Source: an uncultured Agathobacter sp.
GTDB taxonomy: Bacteria > Bacillota > Clostridia > Lachnospirales > Lachnospiraceae
NCBI GenBank assembly: GCA_910587655.1
Contig: CAJUND010000004.1
Location: 109,937-173,936, forward strand
DNA length: 64,000 bases
Reading direction: 5' to 3'
Position numbers and translations under genes: made by a program. The notes under the pieces were generated by a model. The model had not been told where the DNA came from, searched no databases, and saw only the letters and a list, made by a program, of their open reading frames with translations. Below are positions 25,755 through 35,272 of the stretch, piece after piece. The first letter of the stretch is position 1. The number at the start of each line of letters is the position of its first letter.

Positions 25755-26540
25755 CTACAGTCCCATAGAACCTAAATATACAAATATCATTCCAACTGTG
25801 GCAGCAAAACTAAGCCCTGAAAAAACCATTGCAGTTATCATCATTTTTTTCATGCTGTTTGTCCTTACGGCCATTGCAGATACTTCTGCAGCCATTTTCC
25901 CCATTGTTTCGTCCATTTCTTTAAATAAATCAGCTATATTACGGAAACAGGTCACATTCTCTGTATGCACCTTCTCAGACAGCTCACTCTTAACCATCGT
26001 AAGCTGTTCTTTCATCTGTCCCAGCGCTTCTTTTAATTCCTCTGTTCTCTGGGCATCCAGCAGCTGTCCGACCTTGCTCTCTTCTTTCATGGACTTTTCG
26101 ATTGCATCCATTTTTAAGGACACCTTTTCGATCATTCCGTCAATCTGCCGTTCCACTTCCAGGGTAAGCTGGTCGGTTTTGCTTTCCCTTTCTTTTAAAA
26201 TGTTTTCCAGTACATCAATTTTTTTCTGTCCATGGTCTACTTTATGCTCCAGCTCCTGCGTCTGTGCATCTTTTGAATTTAAAAGATTCTGGAGCTGCTG
26301 TGCATGCTCGCGAAACTCATTGATCTGGTCCAGAAGAAATTTCTCCCGGCTTTCCGTCTGTAAATCCCCCGTTTTTTTGTTCTGAACTTTGTCATCCTGG
26401 TAAACCCTGAACTGTTGTCTTGCAATCATTGGCTTGTCCTTCCCCGCTTTCTTACTCTTTTTTTGACCCCGCGTGTCGTTATCCCTGTCACTATGGCCGC
26501 CCAGCAAGCGCCTGCGCAGCCTTGTCCACAAGCCCGCCAT
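25755..26540 (-). CDS. Coiled-coil protein with C-terminal membrane anchor
   Basis: 261 residues. Basic N-terminus (WTRLRRRLLGG), a disordered Lys/Asp stretch to about 45, then a long predicted coiled coil from about 65 to 215 with heptad-like Leu/Glu/Lys spacing, and one transmembrane helix at about 233-255 (MMITAMVFSGLSFAATVGMI). Tail-anchored topology would leave the coiled coil in the cytoplasm. No family recognised; a scaffold, motility or division-related role is possible but not supported. GGAGG ribosome site. Confidence 0.65.
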   Translation of the reverse strand: MAGLWTRLRRRLLGGHSDRDNDTRGQKKSKKAGKDKPMIARQQFRVYQDDKVQNKKTGDLQTESREKFLLDQINEFREHAQQLQNLLNSKDAQTQELEHKVDHGQKKIDVLENILKERESKTDQLTLEVERQIDGMIEKVSLKMDAIEKSMKEESKVGQLLDAQRTEELKEALGQMKEQLTMVKSELSEKVHTENVTCFRNIADLFKEMDETMGKMAAEVSAMAVRTNSMKKMMITAMVFSGLSFAATVGMIFVYLGSMGL

Positions 26541-26686
26541 TCACTTTCCTCCAATATCTGTAATATACACCATTATTAATTCTATCATTTCTTACCTTTA
26601 TTGTAAACCATTCTTTGCCAGCATTCTTCCTGATGACTGATAATATTTTTCTGCCGTGCAGCTTTTGAAAAGGAGGACAGAGTAAC

Positions 26687-26725
26687 AAACCCCGGGTAAA
26701 TGGATTTTCCATTTATCCGGGGTTT
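26687..26725 (-). terminator. Terminator after the DUF4179 gene
   Basis: AAACCCCGG.TAAATGGA pairs with TCCATTTA.CCGGGGTTT around a short loop, immediately after the stop at 26729. Long, near-perfect stem; T-run weak (TTTGTT). Confidence 0.65.
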
Positions 26726-26728
26726 GAT

Positions 26729-27853
26729 TCATGATTCTATTCTTGTTAATTCAAACTGTCCATAAATATTTTTTTCCCAGCAATTGAATGCTTCCAGTGT
26801 ACATTCTTCCGGAAAGTCCAAAACATCATATACCATACGCTGGCTGTAGCTGCCATTGCCTAAGCTTACCACGCCGCTGCCGCCTTTTCCGTTCCATATA
26901 TTTTCGCCTGTTTTGTCTTTCATGCGGAACGCAAGCCCGTTTTCGTCCGTATCACCCTGCGGGTCTGTGTAGTAGACCGTCACATAAGTGGAAACCTCTG
27001 TTTTCTCAACTGCTACTTTGGTTATAACAGCCTGCGTACCCGGTACTTCCATGCTGCCTGACACAGCATACTGTACTACTTCACTGGAACTTCTGTCCTG
27101 CAGCTCAAAAGAGGCGGTACTCTGTATAACATCATCACTGCCAGTTCCCCGTACCGCATATATCATGACTGCGTTCAGAGCGGTATCCTTTGTACGGTCT
27201 GCGGTTACGCAGATTGACATCGTATCATCGTTTAAGGCTTTTGTGGTATAAGAGCATCCATCAGGGCAAAACGGGCTGTCCGCCTGAAAACCGGTGCTGA
27301 CATGTAATATCTCCAGGTTCTTTTTCTCTGCATATTCCCCAATCGTTCCCTGTCCGGCAACACCGATATTTTCCAGCGGATCCGTTTCCAGCGCATCCCC
27401 CGGTACCAGCAGATATTTACCGCTTTCCTTTGCTTTTGCCTCTATGACAATGCTGACGGAGCCTCTGTCGCACAATGCCTCCTGTACAGTAAATGTAACC
27501 GGCATGTTCTCACTGGTATCTTTTTCAGTTGTCTGCGGGATGTCTTTTTCAATCAGCTTATCTGCATCTGCTGTCAGCTTATGCCCGCTTTGTAAAAAGA
27601 AATCGGAAATCCCAAAGTAATGGCTGGCCGCATAAACTCCTGTGGGAATAATGACCGATAAAGCAACGGCTGCCGCCGCAACTTTCCATACCGGACGAGC
27701 GGCTTTCTTTTGTACCTGTTTTGTTTCCTGCCCAAACTGATATTGTGTCACGTTATTCTTTTTCATGTTAATCAACCTTTCCTGTAATTCTTCTGATGCA
27801 TGTATCTTGTCATACATGCGTTTGTAATAGTCCCTGTTTGTGTCACTCATCAT
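26729..27853 (-). CDS. DUF4179 membrane protein, probable anti-sigma factor
   Basis: 374 residues. Cytoplasmic N-terminus of about 52 residues with a helix (YKRMYDKIHASEELQERLINM), one transmembrane segment (about 53-74), and an extracytoplasmic domain of about 290 residues starting with YAASHYFGISDFFLQSG, the DUF4179 pattern. Overlaps the end of the sigma factor gene by 11 bases, the usual layout for an ECF sigma factor and its membrane-bound antagonist. No zinc-finger (ZAS) motif, so binding to sigma would use another surface. Confidence 0.85.
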   Translation of the reverse strand: MMSDTNRDYYKRMYDKIHASEELQERLINMKKNNVTQYQFGQETKQVQKKAARPVWKVAAAAVALSVIIPTGVYAASHYFGISDFFLQSGHKLTADADKLIEKDIPQTTEKDTSENMPVTFTVQEALCDRGSVSIVIEAKAKESGKYLLVPGDALETDPLENIGVAGQGTIGEYAEKKNLEILHVSTGFQADSPFCPDGCSYTTKALNDDTMSICVTADRTKDTALNAVMIYAVRGTGSDDVIQSTASFELQDRSSSEVVQYAVSGSMEVPGTQAVITKVAVEKTEVSTYVTVYYTDPQGDTDENGLAFRMKDKTGENIWNGKGGSGVVSLGNGSYSQRMVYDVLDFPEECTLEAFNCWEKNIYGQFELTRIES

Positions 27854-28364
27854 GCCACACCCCTTTCAATTGCTGTTTTAACAGTTTCCTGGCACGCATT
27901 AATCTGGTCTGTATGGTTGTCTCCTTTTGCTGCAGAATCTGTGCAATTTCCTTTACGGAATATGATTCGTAATAGTATAAATGCACAACACTGCGGTATT
28001 TTTCCGGAAGCGATGAAACGGTCTGATACAGCTGCCTGGCTTCCTCGTCTCCAGGCAGCCATTCATCAGTATCACTCTCTGCCTGACTTAGCGTAAGTTC
28101 CAGTTCCTGAAAGCCCATAGGCTGCATCCTGCGCCGCCATGCGGAAGAAAGATGATTTTTACATGCGTTAATGGTTACCCTGATCAGCCATCGTTTCGCA
28201 TGTTCTTCATTCTTAAAGTCCGTCTCCGTTTCATATAATTTTATAAATGCCTCCTGCACGATGTCTTCTGCGTCCTGCATTGTTTTACAGTAATTAACTG
28301 CAATGCGCAGCATGGAATCTGTATACAGCATGACATAATTTATATATTCCCCTTCGGTCAGCAT
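27843..28364 (-). CDS. ECF-type RNA polymerase sigma factor
   Basis: 173 residues from ATG 28364. Region 2 (about 10-80: YKTMQDAEDIVQEAFIKLY-like segment and RWLIRVTINACKNHL) and region 4 (about 110-165: LPEKYRSVVHLYYYESYSVKEIAQIL with its helix-turn-helix). Directs transcription of its own regulon, usually including its own operon. Coupled to the DUF4179 gene. A -10-like TATAGT lies upstream in the leader but no clear ECF promoter was recognised. Confidence 0.93.
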   Translation of the reverse strand: MLTEGEYINYVMLYTDSMLRIAVNYCKTMQDAEDIVQEAFIKLYETETDFKNEEHAKRWLIRVTINACKNHLSSAWRRRMQPMGFQELELTLSQAESDTDEWLPGDEEARQLYQTVSSLPEKYRSVVHLYYYESYSVKEIAQILQQKETTIQTRLMRARKLLKQQLKGVWHDE

Positions 28365-28486
28365 CACCTCACCCCCTGCATTTGTGTTGTGGAAAGGCCT
28401 TTCACTATAAAAACAAAATGAATGGAAAAAATATCACAAAATTCAGAAAAATTTTATCGGACCAAATTCCGGCTGCAAATACAAAA

Positions 28487-28515
28487 GGAGCCCCACAACT
28501 GTGGGGCTCCAATCA
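28487..28515 (-). terminator. Terminator of PFOR
   Basis: Perfect GGAGCCCCACA/GTGTGGGGCTCC-type hairpin (10-11 bp, small loop) followed on the minus strand by TTTTGTATTT, 12 bases after the stop at 28523. Confidence 0.85.
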
Positions 28516-28522
28516 TATTTCA

Positions 28523-31500
28523 TTATTTGCCTGCGTAAAGGGTTACCAGCTTCTTTAAATGCTCGTAACGGTCCTTTGCATTCTGCTCGGAAACTGCAAA
28601 CAGTTCTGCTGCACGTTCCGGATTGAACTTGGCAAGGGAAGCATAACGGTTCTCTCCCTTTAAGAATTCCTGGTAATCGCCTGTCGGCTCCTTGGAATCT
28701 AAAGTGAAAGCGTCCTTTCCTTCCGCTGCTGCAACCGGGTTGTAACGGAAGTTGAACCAGTATCCGGAATCAACTGCCAGTTTCTCCTCAGTCTGTGCCT
28801 TGCTCATGCCCTTCTTGATACCATGGTTGATACATGGAGCGTAAGCAATAATCAGTGAAGGTCCCGGATAAGCCTCTGCCTCTGCAATTGCCTTTACACA
28901 CTGGTTCATATCTGCACCCATGGAAATATGTGCAACATATACATAACCATAGCTCATTGCAATTCCGGCAAGGTCTTTCTTCTTGGTCTCCTTACCGCCT
29001 GCTGCAAACTGTGCAATGGCACCAGTCGGGGTAGACTTGGAAGACTGTCCGCCTGTATTGGAGTAAACTTCGGTATCGAATACCATGACATTGATATCCT
29101 TGCCGGAAGCAAGTACGTGGTCAACACCGCCGAATCCGATATCATATGCCCATCCGTCACCGCCGAATACCCACTGTGACTTCTTAGCCAGATAATCCTT
29201 CTCTTTTAAGATATTCTTGGAAGCATCGCATCCGCATGCCTCTAATGCAGCAACAAGCTTGTCTGTTGCAGGTCCGTTTTCGATTCCTGAATTAAAGGTA
29301 TCGTTCCATTCCTTAATGGCAGACTTCACATCAGCCTTGTCTGTATTCGCTGCAATGTCATCGAGTTCGCTCTTTAATCTGTCACGGATTGCCCTCTGTG
29401 CAAGAAGCATACCATAACCGAACTCTGCCGCATCCTCAAACAGTGAATTGGACCATGCCGGACCCTGTCCCTGCTTGTTCACCGTGTAAGGTGTGGAAGG
29501 AGATGAGTTACCCCAGATGGAAGAACATCCGGTTGCGTTTGCAATATACATTCTGTCGCCAAACAGCTGGGTAATCAGCTTCGCATACGGAGTCTCACCA
29601 CATCCGCCGCAGGCGCCTGAGAACTCAAGTAACGGCTGACGGAACTGTGAACCTTTTACGGAATTCAGTTTGAATTTCTCAATTGCTTCCTCTTTATCCG
29701 GCAGTGATACTGCATAATCAAAGAACTTCTGCTCATCTTCATTTGCTTCAAAGGAAGCCATGGAGATTGCACGGCCCATCTTTGTTTCCGGACATACATT
29801 TGCACAGGAACCGCATCCGGTACAGTCAAATGCAGATACCGTAATCGCAAATTTGTAGCCCGGCATACCTGTCATATCCTTCATCTTCATGCCTTCCGGA
29901 GCTTTTGCTGCCTCTTCCTCTGTCATGGCAACCGGACGGATACATGCATGCGGACATACATAGGAACACTGGTTACACTGGATACATTTATCAACATCCC
30001 ATACCGGAACATCAGTTGCAACACCGCGCTTCTCAAATGCTGCTGTACCTGACGGTGTCCATCCTGTCTCATATGTCTTCACAACAGATACCGGAATCGT
30101 GTTACCAAGCTGTGCATTCACCTTGTCCTGGATATTCTTTACAAAGTCAACGGCATCTGCCCTGCCGCCACTTACTTCTTTTGTTAAGTCATCCTCTGTG
30201 CAGTTCTTCCAGCTCTCCGGAACATCTACCTTGACATATGCGGTTGCACCGGCGTCAATGGCGTCATGGTTCATCTTGACAACATCGTCACCCTTCTTGG
30301 CGTAGGACTTTGTTGCTGCATCCTTCATCAGCTTAATGACTTCCTCTTCCGGAATCAGCTTTGTCAGTGAGAAGAATGCTGACTGGAGAACAGTATTGAT
30401 ACGGTTTCCAAGACCGATTTCCTTACCAATCTTTACACCGTCGATGATGTAGAAGTTGATATTGTTTTCAGCGATATATTTCTTTACCTGTCCCGGCAGC
30501 TTCTCATCCAGCTCATCCACAGACCACTGGGTATTGAAGAGGAACGTACCGCCCGGAACCAGATCCTGAACCATATTGTACTTATAGATGTATGCAGTAC
30601 AGTGGCAGGCAACGAAGTTCGCCTGTGAAATCAGGTATGTGGAACGGATTGGCGTATGTCCGAAACGCAGGTGGGAAATGGTCACACCACCGGATTTCTT
30701 GGAATCATAATCAAAGTATGCCTGGGCATACATATCTGTATTGTCACCAATAATCTTAATGGAGTTTTTGTTTGCGCCGACAGTACCGTCTGCACCAAGT
30801 CCCCAGAACTTACAGTTGGTGGTTCCTTCAGGGGTGGTAACCGGATTTTCGTTAATATCGAGGGAAAGGTTGGTTACATCATCAATGATACCGATGGTAA
30901 ATCTTGGCTTGTCCGTATTGTTGTATACGGCAATAATCTGTCCAGGGGTTGTATCCTTGGAACCAAGACCATAGCGTCCGCTTGTGATGGTTACCTGGTC
31001 AAACTTGGAACCCTTAAGCGCTGCAACAACATCCAGGTACAGCGGCTCGCCCAGGGAACCAGGCTCTTTTGTTCTGTCTAATACTGCGATTCTCTTAACA
31101 GTATCCGGAATTACTTCGATTAATGCTTCCTTTACGAACGGACGGTACAGACGAACCTTAACCACACCGACTTTCTCGCCGCGTGCCATTAAGAAATCAA
31201 TTGTCTCGTCAATTGTTTCACATACGGAACCCATTGCAATAATGATACGGTCTGCATCAGGAGCGCCATAGTAATTAAATAATTTATAATCTGTTCCAAT
31301 CTTTGCGTTTACCTTGTCCATGTATTCCTGAACAATGGCCGGCAGTTCATCATAAGTAGAGTTGCATGCCTCCCTTGACTGGAAGAAGATATCAGGGTTC
31401 TGTGCAGAGCCCATTTCCACCGGATGATTTGGATTCAGGGAATTTTTGCGGAATGCATCAATGGCATCCATATCCACAAGATCCTTTAAATCTTCATAAT

Positions 31501-32059
31501 CCCATGTCTCAATTTTCTGAATTTCATGTGATGTACGGAATCCGTCAAAGAAATTGATAAACGGAAGTCTTCCCTTGATTGCAGCACAGTGTGCAACCGG
31601 TGTTAAGTCCATTACTTCCTGTACGGATGACTCGCAGAGCATTGCAACACCGGTCTGGCGGCATGCATATACGTCGGAATGATCACCAAAAATATTAAGC
31701 GCATGTGTAGCCACACAGCGGGCAGATACATTAAATACACCCGGAAGTCTCTCACCAGCTACCTTGTAAAGGTTTGGAATCATAAGAAGAAGTCCCTGGG
31801 AAGCAGTGTAGGTGGTTGTTAATGCACCGGCAGCAAGGGAGCCGTGCACAGTACCTGCAGCGCCAGCCTCGGACTGCATCTCTGTAACCTGTACTGTCTG
31901 TCCGAAAATATTTTTACGGCCGGCAGTTGCCCACTCATCTGTAGCCTCAGCCATAACAGATGAAGGAGTGATAGGATAGATTGCCGCCACATCAGTATAC
32001 GCATAAGACGCATGTGCTGCAGCATGGTTTCCATCCATAGTTTTCATTGAACGTTTCAT
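28523..32059 (-). CDS. nifJ: Pyruvate:ferredoxin (flavodoxin) oxidoreductase, single-chain
   Basis: 1178 residues from ATG 32059 (AGGAGG ten bases upstream). Splits pyruvate with CoA into acetyl-CoA and CO2, reducing ferredoxin; central in anaerobes. Order: domain I with YPITPSSVMAE near 29, domain II/III to about 650, a two-[4Fe-4S] ferredoxin insert with CIQCNQCSYVCPHAC and CTGCGSCANVCPE (about 675-760), and the C-terminal thiamine-diphosphate domain with GDGWAYDIGFGG and the CGGCGETPYAKL cluster ligand. The first ferredoxin cysteine set and the ThDP site are complete. Monocistronic. Confidence 0.97.
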   Translation of the reverse strand: MKRSMKTMDGNHAAAHASYAYTDVAAIYPITPSSVMAEATDEWATAGRKNIFGQTVQVTEMQSEAGAAGTVHGSLAAGALTTTYTASQGLLLMIPNLYKVAGERLPGVFNVSARCVATHALNIFGDHSDVYACRQTGVAMLCESSVQEVMDLTPVAHCAAIKGRLPFINFFDGFRTSHEIQKIETWDYEDLKDLVDMDAIDAFRKNSLNPNHPVEMGSAQNPDIFFQSREACNSTYDELPAIVQEYMDKVNAKIGTDYKLFNYYGAPDADRIIIAMGSVCETIDETIDFLMARGEKVGVVKVRLYRPFVKEALIEVIPDTVKRIAVLDRTKEPGSLGEPLYLDVVAALKGSKFDQVTITSGRYGLGSKDTTPGQIIAVYNNTDKPRFTIGIIDDVTNLSLDINENPVTTPEGTTNCKFWGLGADGTVGANKNSIKIIGDNTDMYAQAYFDYDSKKSGGVTISHLRFGHTPIRSTYLISQANFVACHCTAYIYKYNMVQDLVPGGTFLFNTQWSVDELDEKLPGQVKKYIAENNINFYIIDGVKIGKEIGLGNRINTVLQSAFFSLTKLIPEEEVIKLMKDAATKSYAKKGDDVVKMNHDAIDAGATAYVKVDVPESWKNCTEDDLTKEVSGGRADAVDFVKNIQDKVNAQLGNTIPVSVVKTYETGWTPSGTAAFEKRGVATDVPVWDVDKCIQCNQCSYVCPHACIRPVAMTEEEAAKAPEGMKMKDMTGMPGYKFAITVSAFDCTGCGSCANVCPETKMGRAISMASFEANEDEQKFFDYAVSLPDKEEAIEKFKLNSVKGSQFRQPLLEFSGACGGCGETPYAKLITQLFGDRMYIANATGCSSIWGNSSPSTPYTVNKQGQGPAWSNSLFEDAAEFGYGMLLAQRAIRDRLKSELDDIAANTDKADVKSAIKEWNDTFNSGIENGPATDKLVAALEACGCDASKNILKEKDYLAKKSQWVFGGDGWAYDIGFGGVDHVLASGKDINVMVFDTEVYSNTGGQSSKSTPTGAIAQFAAGGKETKKKDLAGIAMSYGYVYVAHISMGADMNQCVKAIAEAEAYPGPSLIIAYAPCINHGIKKGMSKAQTEEKLAVDSGYWFNFRYNPVAAAEGKDAFTLDSKEPTGDYQEFLKGENRYASLAKFNPERAAELFAVSEQNAKDRYEHLKKLVTLYAGK

Positions 32060-32122
32060 GAATAAATCCTCCTGTTTTTTTAAATTTTTATGCAAAATTT
32101 ACATAAAATTTCTTTTTCATGA

Positions 32123-32185
32123 ATATTCCATTAAGGAATATGACCCGGCAAATCGGTTTGCATGGCAAATTTTCATACGATTTGC
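32123..32185. promoter_or_regulatory. Two dyads in the PFOR leader
   Basis: ATATTCC-5-GGAATAT at 32123-32141 and GCAAATCG (32148-32155) with CGATTTGC (32178-32185). Between start codon and a leftward ATTATAATA box near 32195-32203 that may be the -10. Position in the transcribed leader suggests an operator or RNA hairpin. Neither matches the Rex consensus. Confidence 0.4.
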
Positions 32186-32250
32186 TCCATATATTATAAT
32201 AAAATGAATGCTGCTAAAAATCAAGTTTTCAGCTGCCATTTTATGTTTTT

Positions 32251-35016
32251 TTACAAATACAAGTTCTCAAATTCACCGATGGAAATCGGTTTGTTGCACA
32301 GATAACCCTGACCGCAGGTAAATCCGCCCCTGCAGAGAAGCGCTTCCTGGTCCTCTGTCTCAACTCCCTCGATAATAATATCCTTTTTCAGAATCTTGAC
32401 CATGCGGCCGATTTCATAAAGCATGGCGAGTTTGTTGACCGTCAGGTTGTCCTCACTGATAAAGCTTTTGTCGATTTTCACCACATCCGCAGGCAGGTCA
32501 GCAAGAATTGCAAGGGACGAATATCCTGTGCCGAAATCGTCAATTGCCACCCGAAATCCCATTTCATGCAGACGGTTCATACACTTTTTCAGCACGCCGA
32601 TGTTACTGATCATCACACCCTCTGTCACCTCGATTTCCACCTGCTCCGGCGACACACGGTATTTGGACAGAATCTGCTCAATTCTCCGCAGAAAATTCTC
32701 CCCGTCCGTATCAAAATGCCTTCCGGAAAAATTGGTGGATACCACCATTTTCGGTTTGTTCTGCCTTTCCCATTTATCCAGTGTTTTCAACAGTTCCTCA
32801 TAGATGTAGAAATCAAGTTCCGTGATATATCCTATTTTTTCGAGGGAATCTATGAAATATACCGGAGGCAGGATTTTCCCATCCGGTTTTCTCCACCTCG
32901 CCAGTGCCTCCGCGCCGTAAACCGTGCGGGAACCAAGCAGAAACTTCGGCTGCAGGTACATCTGGAAATCATCCCTGTACAGCGCTTCAAAAAATTCCCC
33001 CAGAACCCTCTGCTCTTCCGCGCGTCTGGTCCTAAGCTCCGAATCATAAAATATGATTCCGCGTTTGTTGGTGTTTTTTGAATTTTTCCATGCAAGGGTG
33101 GCATTTTCCACCGCCTGCTCCAGATCCATCCGTGTATCTTCAAGAATATATACACCGTCTGCAACCCCCATTGCACTGTTCGGATACTGGTGGTTCTGCA
33201 TATTGGTAAACCTGGTATTGCGCCTTTCCAGGTTTTCCTCCAGACTCTCCCTGCTGTCATCCTCCACAAGCGTCAGAAAGAAATCCGAATACAGCCTGCA
33301 TCCGACCTTAAAATTCGGCTGCCTGGAAATTTCATCAGCAAACATTTTTAAAATTCTGTCCCCGACCTTATAACCGTAATTTTCATTGACATATCCAAAA
33401 TTATTAATATCAAGATACTCAATCGCATATATTTTTGAGGAATTCGCTTTTTTAAGAATATCCTCCGCCACCTGCCTGAAAGCTTCCTGTTTATAGAAAT
33501 CCGTCAGCTGGTCGCTGGTTCTGATATGATGAACCAGCTCCTCGCTCTCTGCCACCCTGCAGCGCAGCGCAACAAATATCGCCAGTGTCCGCGTCAGTTC
33601 CTGCAGGCTTTCGAGCTCCTCTTTTTTCCACTCACGCGACTCATCCAGTGAGACATAGGAAATCTCCCCGGTATGGTCCGCAATATACTCATACTTTACA
33701 ATTACACAGTTAAACGGACCTGTCTCTTCCGCATGCAGCATTTCCTGCACGCTTTTTTTGTGCTCGTTGTATGAATCCAGGTGCCGGCTGTTTATTACCA
33801 TATAACTTCCCGGTTCCAGCTCCTCCTGCATAAAATCCAGCTTTGCATACACTGTCCGCTCATTGTATATATCATTATTTGCATAGGAGTTTGTCAGCAC
33901 AACCGTATGCTCTGCGTCCTGCTCTTCAAAAAGCAGCACTGCATCCAGCTGGTATCTTTCCGCAATCCGTTTTAACAACATATTCATGGAACCGTCCATA
34001 TTTTTGGCATGTGCCATAAGGCTTACCGCAAATCCCAGAAAATCCCTGTCTTCCTCCTGAATCCTCTGCCTTTCTTCAAATTCCCTGACACCTTTTCCCG
34101 AAATTCCGCCATCGTTTGTACCCGCAATTTCAAAAGAATTTTTACCGTTTTCTTTCGCCCGGCACATGGCATGGTCTGCTTTTTGGAACAGCACATCAAA
34201 AGACCTGTCCGCAGGCGTCACACCCGCAATTCCGATGCTGACCGATATCCGGCCGCTCACATCCCCGCCGGCATACTCCCGGTCCAGCACCTCACAAAGC
34301 AGCTTTGCCTTTTCCACACCCTTGTCCAGACCGGCGTCTTTCATCAGCACAAGAAATTCATCGCCGCCCACACGCCCGATAATATCATTAAAGCGGAACT
34401 GCGCCTGAATTTCCTTTGCCGTATCTGCAATTACCGTATCCCCGAATGTAAACCCGAAATGCTCATTAATCGCACCGAAATTATCAATATCAATTAAAAA
34501 CATCACATGTGTCCCGTCCTGGTTTCCTTCAAGAAATGAAACCATTTCACGGTGTAAATTTTCTTTATCCAGCAGCTGTGTCAGCGCATCCAGTCCTGCC
34601 CCGTCCTCTTTCTGCACCTCTTCCGGCCCGGAGGGCGCCTGATTTTCATTATGCTGCTTTTGTGCTGTATCCCAGAAACATACCAGTATCCGCGTTGCAC
34701 TCTCATCAGAGGAAAGCACCCGGAGCCGTACTTCGGTGTAGCACGGACTCTGGTCCTCCTTACGGATAAAAAGTCCCTGGCTTCGCATACCATCATCCTG
34801 GCTGATGTTCTTAAGAAGATCTTCAAACAGGACCAGATTTGCCCCTGAAAAAAGTTTCGCTTTCTTTTTACCGGACAGATCTGTCCCTTTGTAGCCGGAC
34901 AGTCTTGTAAACTCCCGGTTTACGCTTTCAAACTTCCAGCTTTTCCATGTCTTTCCATATGCAATAACCGCAGCTGCAACCGGAAAATCCCATCCCATTA
35001 ATTCCCTGTTATTCAT
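32251..35016 (-). CDS. Cyclic-di-GMP signalling protein: PAS-GGDEF-GAF-GGDEF(degenerate)-EAL
   Basis: 921 residues, no membrane segment. Order: PAS-like region (about 1-115), GGDEF domain with intact RVGGDEFLVLM (about 155-295), GAF-like region (about 325-475), a second GGDEF domain with the signature lost (KVGCRLYSDFFLTLVED, about 485-620), and an EAL domain (about 650-905) with GAEALARW, EVTEG, DDFGTGYSSLA and KIDKSF, which keeps the catalytic residues I can see. It could both make and break c-di-GMP; the second GGDEF is probably a GTP sensor (inference). Divergent from the ABC-F gene. Confidence 0.9.
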   Translation of the reverse strand: MNNRELMGWDFPVAAAVIAYGKTWKSWKFESVNREFTRLSGYKGTDLSGKKKAKLFSGANLVLFEDLLKNISQDDGMRSQGLFIRKEDQSPCYTEVRLRVLSSDESATRILVCFWDTAQKQHNENQAPSGPEEVQKEDGAGLDALTQLLDKENLHREMVSFLEGNQDGTHVMFLIDIDNFGAINEHFGFTFGDTVIADTAKEIQAQFRFNDIIGRVGGDEFLVLMKDAGLDKGVEKAKLLCEVLDREYAGGDVSGRISVSIGIAGVTPADRSFDVLFQKADHAMCRAKENGKNSFEIAGTNDGGISGKGVREFEERQRIQEEDRDFLGFAVSLMAHAKNMDGSMNMLLKRIAERYQLDAVLLFEEQDAEHTVVLTNSYANNDIYNERTVYAKLDFMQEELEPGSYMVINSRHLDSYNEHKKSVQEMLHAEETGPFNCVIVKYEYIADHTGEISYVSLDESREWKKEELESLQELTRTLAIFVALRCRVAESEELVHHIRTSDQLTDFYKQEAFRQVAEDILKKANSSKIYAIEYLDINNFGYVNENYGYKVGDRILKMFADEISRQPNFKVGCRLYSDFFLTLVEDDSRESLEENLERRNTRFTNMQNHQYPNSAMGVADGVYILEDTRMDLEQAVENATLAWKNSKNTNKRGIIFYDSELRTRRAEEQRVLGEFFEALYRDDFQMYLQPKFLLGSRTVYGAEALARWRKPDGKILPPVYFIDSLEKIGYITELDFYIYEELLKTLDKWERQNKPKMVVSTNFSGRHFDTDGENFLRRIEQILSKYRVSPEQVEIEVTEGVMISNIGVLKKCMNRLHEMGFRVAIDDFGTGYSSLAILADLPADVVKIDKSFISEDNLTVNKLAMLYEIGRMVKILKKDIIIEGVETEDQEALLCRGGFTCGQGYLCNKPISIGEFENLYL

Positions 35017-35144
35017 AACCTGCTATCCCTTACCCCAAAATTTGAAAAAATGTAATTGTTTTCCATCGTACGAAAAAATTACAAAAATACAAATTTATTA
35101 TAACATCTTTTTTGTATTTTTCCAACAAGAAAGCGTTTTTCTTC

Positions 35145-35174
35145 TTGAAATCTACTGCCGGTCATGTTTATAAT
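35145..35174 (+). promoter_or_regulatory. Predicted promoter of the ABC-F gene
   Basis: -35 TTGAAA (35145-35150), 18-bp spacer, -10 TATAAT (35169-35174). It gives a leader of about 90 bases; no attenuation peptide or terminator hairpin was seen in it. Confidence 0.6.
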
Positions 35175-35272
35175 AGATACCATGTGCAGGTATTTCACTG
35201 TAAATTTTGGAAAGACCGCACTGCGGCAGGCTTCAGGTCATTTATAAAATTTAAAAGTCAGGAGAAAAACAC

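Noticed and set aside
32100..32200. Rex operator upstream of PFOR
   Set aside because: The dyads present do not match TTGTTAA-N4-TTAACAA.
35175..35272. Attenuator leader of the kind that controls antibiotic-resistance ABC-F genes
   Set aside because: No leader peptide followed by a terminator/antiterminator pair could be drawn in these 98 bases.
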